The notes under the pieces were generated by a model, which worked only from the letters and a program-made list of their open reading frames with translations, made no database searches and was not told the DNA's origin. Source: Glandiceps talaboti (Eukaryota; Hemichordata; Enteropneusta; Spengelidae). From it: a stretch of 64,000 nucleotides of DNA. The stretch is from contig NC_135551.1 of assembly GCF_964340395.1 (NCBI RefSeq), positions 19,603,503 to 19,667,502 on the forward strand, written 5' to 3'. Shown here piece after piece: positions 1-64,000 of the stretch (within the stretch, counting starts at the first letter, position 1; the number at the start of each line of letters is the position of its first letter). Made by a program: the position numbers and the translations under genes.

Positions 1-29
1 TCTGTCTGTCTGTTTCTCTCTCTCTCACA

Positions 30-115
<86 letters not shown>
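1..115. repeat. (CT)n microsatellite at window start
   Basis: TCTG repeats lead into an almost pure CT tract of about 80 bases. Confidence 0.95.
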
Positions 116-116
<1 letters not shown>

Positions 117-3100
117 TCCCTACTGACCTATTCACCAATGATATGAATCTCTCTCTTTCACCATCAAATTCGTAGACCATTTATCTTCAGACATCAACCT
201 TGATGTGTAATTCATTGGGATAGCATCATTTTAATGTATAGAAGCCCATATTTACGACAGGGGCAAACCCGTGTAATTCTGAAAAATTTCAGCCATGTAA
301 ACTTACTTGAATAAGTGCTCAGTGAGAATGCATTATATAAAAGAAGAGCAATCGAGATCGGTTTATCAGTTTCTTTCGATGCAATTTTGAGACTGACCTT
401 CTAAGAATATTAATTCGCTGGAGAGGTAGTAGCAGAGTCGTTTAATCAAAATAACACACAATACCACTAGATGGCGCTGTTTGGGAAATAACTTCGCCAG
501 TATGCGTATGTAAAGCAGGTTACGGAATTAGCAGAAAGTTCTTAATACTTTACTGATGTCCAAATCTTTGTTTGCCGGTAGAGTTTAGTCCAAAGTTTGC
601 TCGTAAAGAAAAAAAAGACGAAAAATAAGAATTGTGAATTAAAAAAATTGAAGGCCATGTGACCCGCTAAATTTTATCGTGGTTTTTGAATCCACATGTC
701 AGTTTGACTCTTCAGCTTCAGACTATTGCTTGGGCCTCGTTCTCACTTCTCTAAATTTATTTCTGCAAAATGGGGTCTTAAAAGACACGCAAAATTCTGT
801 GTTCATTTTAAGTAGCTTCATTTTATTTACAATTAATAAATTGACCAGTACTACAGTTGAATAATAATTTACAATGACTACTTTAAGGAAAATATAATAA
901 TAACATATATAAAAATATATTCACGAATTTCAGTTTTTGCTTCTTCGATTTAAGTCTGACAGTTATCCCTGATTGGACAGTTCAATCCCTGCTTAGAAAG
1001 AATATATGTATGCACCTGTTTCACCACACATAATTAGAAATAGGGTAGCAAAACCATCATTATATGAACATGTTACCTTATATGGACATATTGCCATTTA
1101 GGGGCATATTACTGTGTATGTTAACATAACTATATATGGGTATTATTACTGTACATGTAGACATACCCGTTTCTTACATCATACATGGACATGTTGATAA
1201 CTTATAACATCAGTTAAAAAGAAGGAAAAGTTATGCTTTAGATATGTTTCTGCTTTGAAGTCAGACCAGTATCACATTCCTTTTCATTTTGTACAATAGC
1301 AAAAGAAGTTGTAATTTGTAAATATTTTCTTGAGATAGTTTGTATAACATAGTTTTAATATACTAGTACTTTAATATTGACCAACCAACCTATTCGCTAA
1401 TTGAAACATTAACATCTAATGAGAAAATATATACGACGATGTTCGACCAACTGTATCTCTTAATAGTCTGTCTCAGACTGTGTTGAAACTACCTACTAGC
1501 AGCAAGTGTCTCTATTGATCACAGTGTAATCTTTCATTCCCTGATGTTTAATTTGTGTACATTTCACCAATGGAGTTTTAAGTAGAGTCTTGAGGATAGC
1601 GACACAGTGGGATATCTAATCTGGTATAACAAACAAATTTGCAATGTTGTATTGTGTTCTAGTTGCTAATTTAACATCAAATGTTGGAGTTGTTTGGTTA
1701 TAGGCTGAATGAAATGAGAGTGTATGTGTGCCATATTATCTGTGGAGTGACTAACCAGCCTTGGTCTTATCAACAATTTGTTTTACAATTAAACATCAGG
1801 GAGTGAAAGATTACATTGTGATCAATAGAGAAACTTGCTGCTAATAGGTAGTTTTAGCACAGCTTGAGACAGACTAAGAGATACAGTGTACTAAAGATTT
1901 CCCTCAAACTATAATTTTGATATTCAGTGCAATAAGGACCCATATACGAAGACGTTGTTTAATTTAAGGCAATGCTGGGACTGTTAGAACACATTAATAT
2001 ATAAACTCTCACAATTAAAATGTTAATACTGTACATAAAATGCATGAAATATAAAAGTTATTCCATAATATTAAACTCTTAAACGAAACTGGTTTGAATA
2101 AATACATGTCCATGTATAGACATTATATGGCACTGAATCGTGGTACTGTAAATCCATGGTCAACTTCGACCTCTGACCCACACCAAATTAGTAAGGTCAA
2201 CGCTACAAACTAATTACACCTGAACTCAAATCATGATTGGATTTATGCAAAGTGAAATGAACGACAATTTCCATCACAATTAAATTATAACCATATATGG
2301 GTATATTTCCATATATGGTGATTGTTTCAAATAATTTCTACAGTAGTAGCTTAATGAATGTGAAATTTAGACCTAAGAAAAAGAACGGTATGAATCTGTT
2401 AACAAGAAAAGACTTTGTAAGACTTACTGTAATCCCTGTCCTCATACGAATGAAAAGAAAGATACATACTTGATGACTATCCAACTACCCTTATACCAAC
2501 TATCTTTGATATCGATAAAATATATGCTATCATTTTTATGTAAATCCTGACATTCCTAGATAAACAATTTTATATTTCTTTTAAACTAAAATTACATGCT
2601 TATACTAACAAGAGTACTTGTAATTCCATAGTACAATTTAGGGTAGCCACACAAGACTTAAAGTAGCTAAATTATTGATATGTAAGTAATAACTGCGTGT
2701 GGCGGGGAGGGGGTAGACCTGTAATAAAAACAGCTAAATATTGTACGAAGAATTGCTATATGAACTAGTAATGGTACATAACAGGACAGGCAAGCTTACT
2801 GTGGCACATTCTTTGCAGATATAGACAAATTTCGTCTACATCAACAACACTATGACTTCTGAATTGCTCTGTTGATATAAGGTGAAAGTTTATAGCTAGT
2901 ATGGTCAGTATTGAAGATAACAAACGTAAAAAGGTGCAAATCTGGTTCTTTGCAGACACAAAAGTTTGTTTGTCGATACAGCAATTCACAATAAGCTTAC
3001 CGGTCCTGTTCTTTGATTATAATTTGTAAATAGGCCATTAAGGTAATATTCTTCTCTCGAAGTGTATGAAATGCAATGATGGTTTTCTTCTGCACATACT

Positions 3101-3632
3101 GATAATTATACAACGTCGATAATATGAATAAAGGTTCGTCGCTGAATCGGTTAAAAAATTGACAGTGGTGTCAAGAGGTCAATACACGCACAACAAACAA
3201 GATAATGCAGGATTATTAAAAACCTGGCACAGAATACAAAATATTGCACCATATAATTTCCCCCATATCTTGATATCCTCAAAATACTATAACCGTTCCC
3301 ACTTAAAATCTAACTGGTGGATATTTGGCACAAGTACAACACTTTATAACAAATGAAATAGAATATGCATAGAAACATATATAGCTGCCATAGTGGATAC
3401 AAGTTTCCAAGGCTGTGCCCGATTAATTGTCATTGGTTATTTTGTTGAGGTTTTGACCCTTTCCATTTTGGGTGAATGTTCGTCCAGTAAATTTATATAC
3501 GATAATACTATCTATCGCCGTTGTATTTAGGTCATTTGGGAAGCGGTCATATGAGTTGTAATAAAATCCATTTGGTATAACACGTCATAGCATCACAGAT
3601 CAAGCAGATAGTTTCTCTCCATTGATGTATAC
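116..3632. other. No gene recognised; possible 3'UTR and flank
   Basis: AT-rich sequence with only short, unconvincing open frames. The upper end may be the 3'UTR of the giant gene. A TTTATT on the plus strand near 823 would be an AATAAA on the minus strand but is about 2.8 kb beyond the acceptor. The only structure I see is the foldback element at 1.45-1.89 kb. Confidence 0.6.
1450..1891. repeat. Foldback (inverted-repeat) element
   Basis: The arm at about 1450-1552 and the arm at about 1787-1891 are inverse complements over roughly 103 bases with about 85-90% identity by eye. Shared blocks include CTCTATTGATCACA and CCCTGATGTTTAATT. The loop of about 230 bases is unrelated to the arms. It looks like a MITE-type or foldback element. 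No coding capacity. Confidence 0.7.
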
Positions 3633-4020
3633 CTGTAAAAGAGAGGCGAGAAATTAATAACTCTTAAAACATTCCAGTTTCTATATGGTGATTACATTAC
3701 AATTCAAGCCATTGTTCATATATTGAAGTGAATCTATCGAGAGAAAAAATAGATGAATGCTGGATCGGCTCTTAAACTACCCCTGGGTTATATCTACACT
3801 AAAACACAAACCGAACAGTGAAAGTGTTATGCCAGTAGTTTCGTTTTAATAGAGTTACTTTGCCTTGTTTATCAAGCCCAGAGATTTTTCATAGTGTTAC
3901 TAACTCAAGTGGTTTTGGATAGCTTGTGATAGCAAGACAACGGTAAATCTTCAAGCTATTGTTTAGATAACTAAGATGATAAAGACGGTAAGAAGAGAGA
4001 CATGATTTCATCTCACTTAC
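3633..4020 (-). other. Probable 3'UTR intron
   Basis: Ten bases after the stop codon the minus strand reads CCAA then GTAAGTGAG, a near-perfect donor at 4020. A strong acceptor (pyrimidine tract then TTTTACAG) ends at 3633. The final exon would then be 3'UTR only, from 3632 down. The junction lies within 50 nt of the stop, so it should not trigger nonsense-mediated decay. I found no convincing AATAAA close below 3632. Confidence 0.5.
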
Positions 4021-4030
4021 TTGGAATTTC

Positions 4031-63894
<59,864 letters not shown>

Positions 63895-64000
63895 ATTGAA
63901 GTCAGTCTAGTCTCCATAGATGATGGCAATCCCGAGGCTGAAGATGTCTCAAATTGTGTCTAGTTGCAGTGAACATATTACATCACAACGCAAATCTTTG
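63895..64000. other. Upstream flank of the candidate first exon
   Basis: About 100 bases with no TATA box or other clear promoter element. The gene's real 5' end may lie outside the window. Confidence 0.4.

Noticed and set aside
679-3356. Small open frames of 60-75 codons in the first 3.4 kb
   Set aside because: AT-rich, with no domain, no splice context and no signal beyond chance.

Overview
The window is animal genomic DNA: many short introns with GT-AG borders, simple-sequence repeats, and extracellular mosaic domains typical of metazoans. The SVEP1-like domain mix, the intron sizes and the remnant of a DIRS-type retroelement suggest a marine invertebrate. Amphioxus or another invertebrate deuterostome is my guess; nothing in the sequence proves it.

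Almost the whole window is one giant minus-strand gene, read from about 63.9 kb down to a stop codon at 4,031. I placed 77 coding exons by hand from splice borders and reading frame. All junctions keep phase, giving about 22.2 kb of CDS and roughly 7,400 residues. Residue numbers in the entries refer to this model. The first exon is the weakest, and one acceptor (exon 37) is ambiguous. The protein order is: possible signal/N-terminal exon; 2 CUB; 4 sushi; 2 EGF; 4 sushi (the last truncated); Thr-rich linker; five expansin modules separated mostly by mucin-like Thr/Ser exons; a mucin block including one uninterrupted 5.9-kb exon; a sixth expansin module; two tandemly duplicated copies of an unrecognised 'VPDYC' module; a polybasic exon; HYR; sushi; a third VPDYC module; 3 GCC2/GCC3 repeats; about 12 EGF; a pentraxin/laminin-G-like domain; HYR; sushi; a related module with an Arg run; 4 GCC2/GCC3; 2 EGF; one transmembrane helix; and a cytoplasmic tail of about 90 residues with an NPIY motif. 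The C-terminal third resembles SVEP1 in composition and order.

The striking part lies between 30.5 and 54.5 kb. Six modules pair a double-psi beta-barrel (expansin domain 1) with a CBM63-like domain (expansin domain 2), the fold pair of plant and microbial cell-wall-loosening proteins. Each is a three-exon cassette, phase 1 at both ends, embedded in a membrane-anchored mucin. I infer a glycan-binding surface or gut/pharyngeal mucus receptor; the sequence does not show its ligand.

Other content: a decayed DIRS-like retroelement in an intron (27.6-28.9 kb), with terminal-type sequence in inverted copies at 24.4-25.25 and 29.25-29.97 kb; a foldback element at 1.45-1.89 kb; a probable 3'UTR intron just after the stop codon; and many microsatellites. 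The first 3.6 kb has no recognisable coding gene. I saw no tRNA, rRNA or CRISPR, and no second convincing protein gene.
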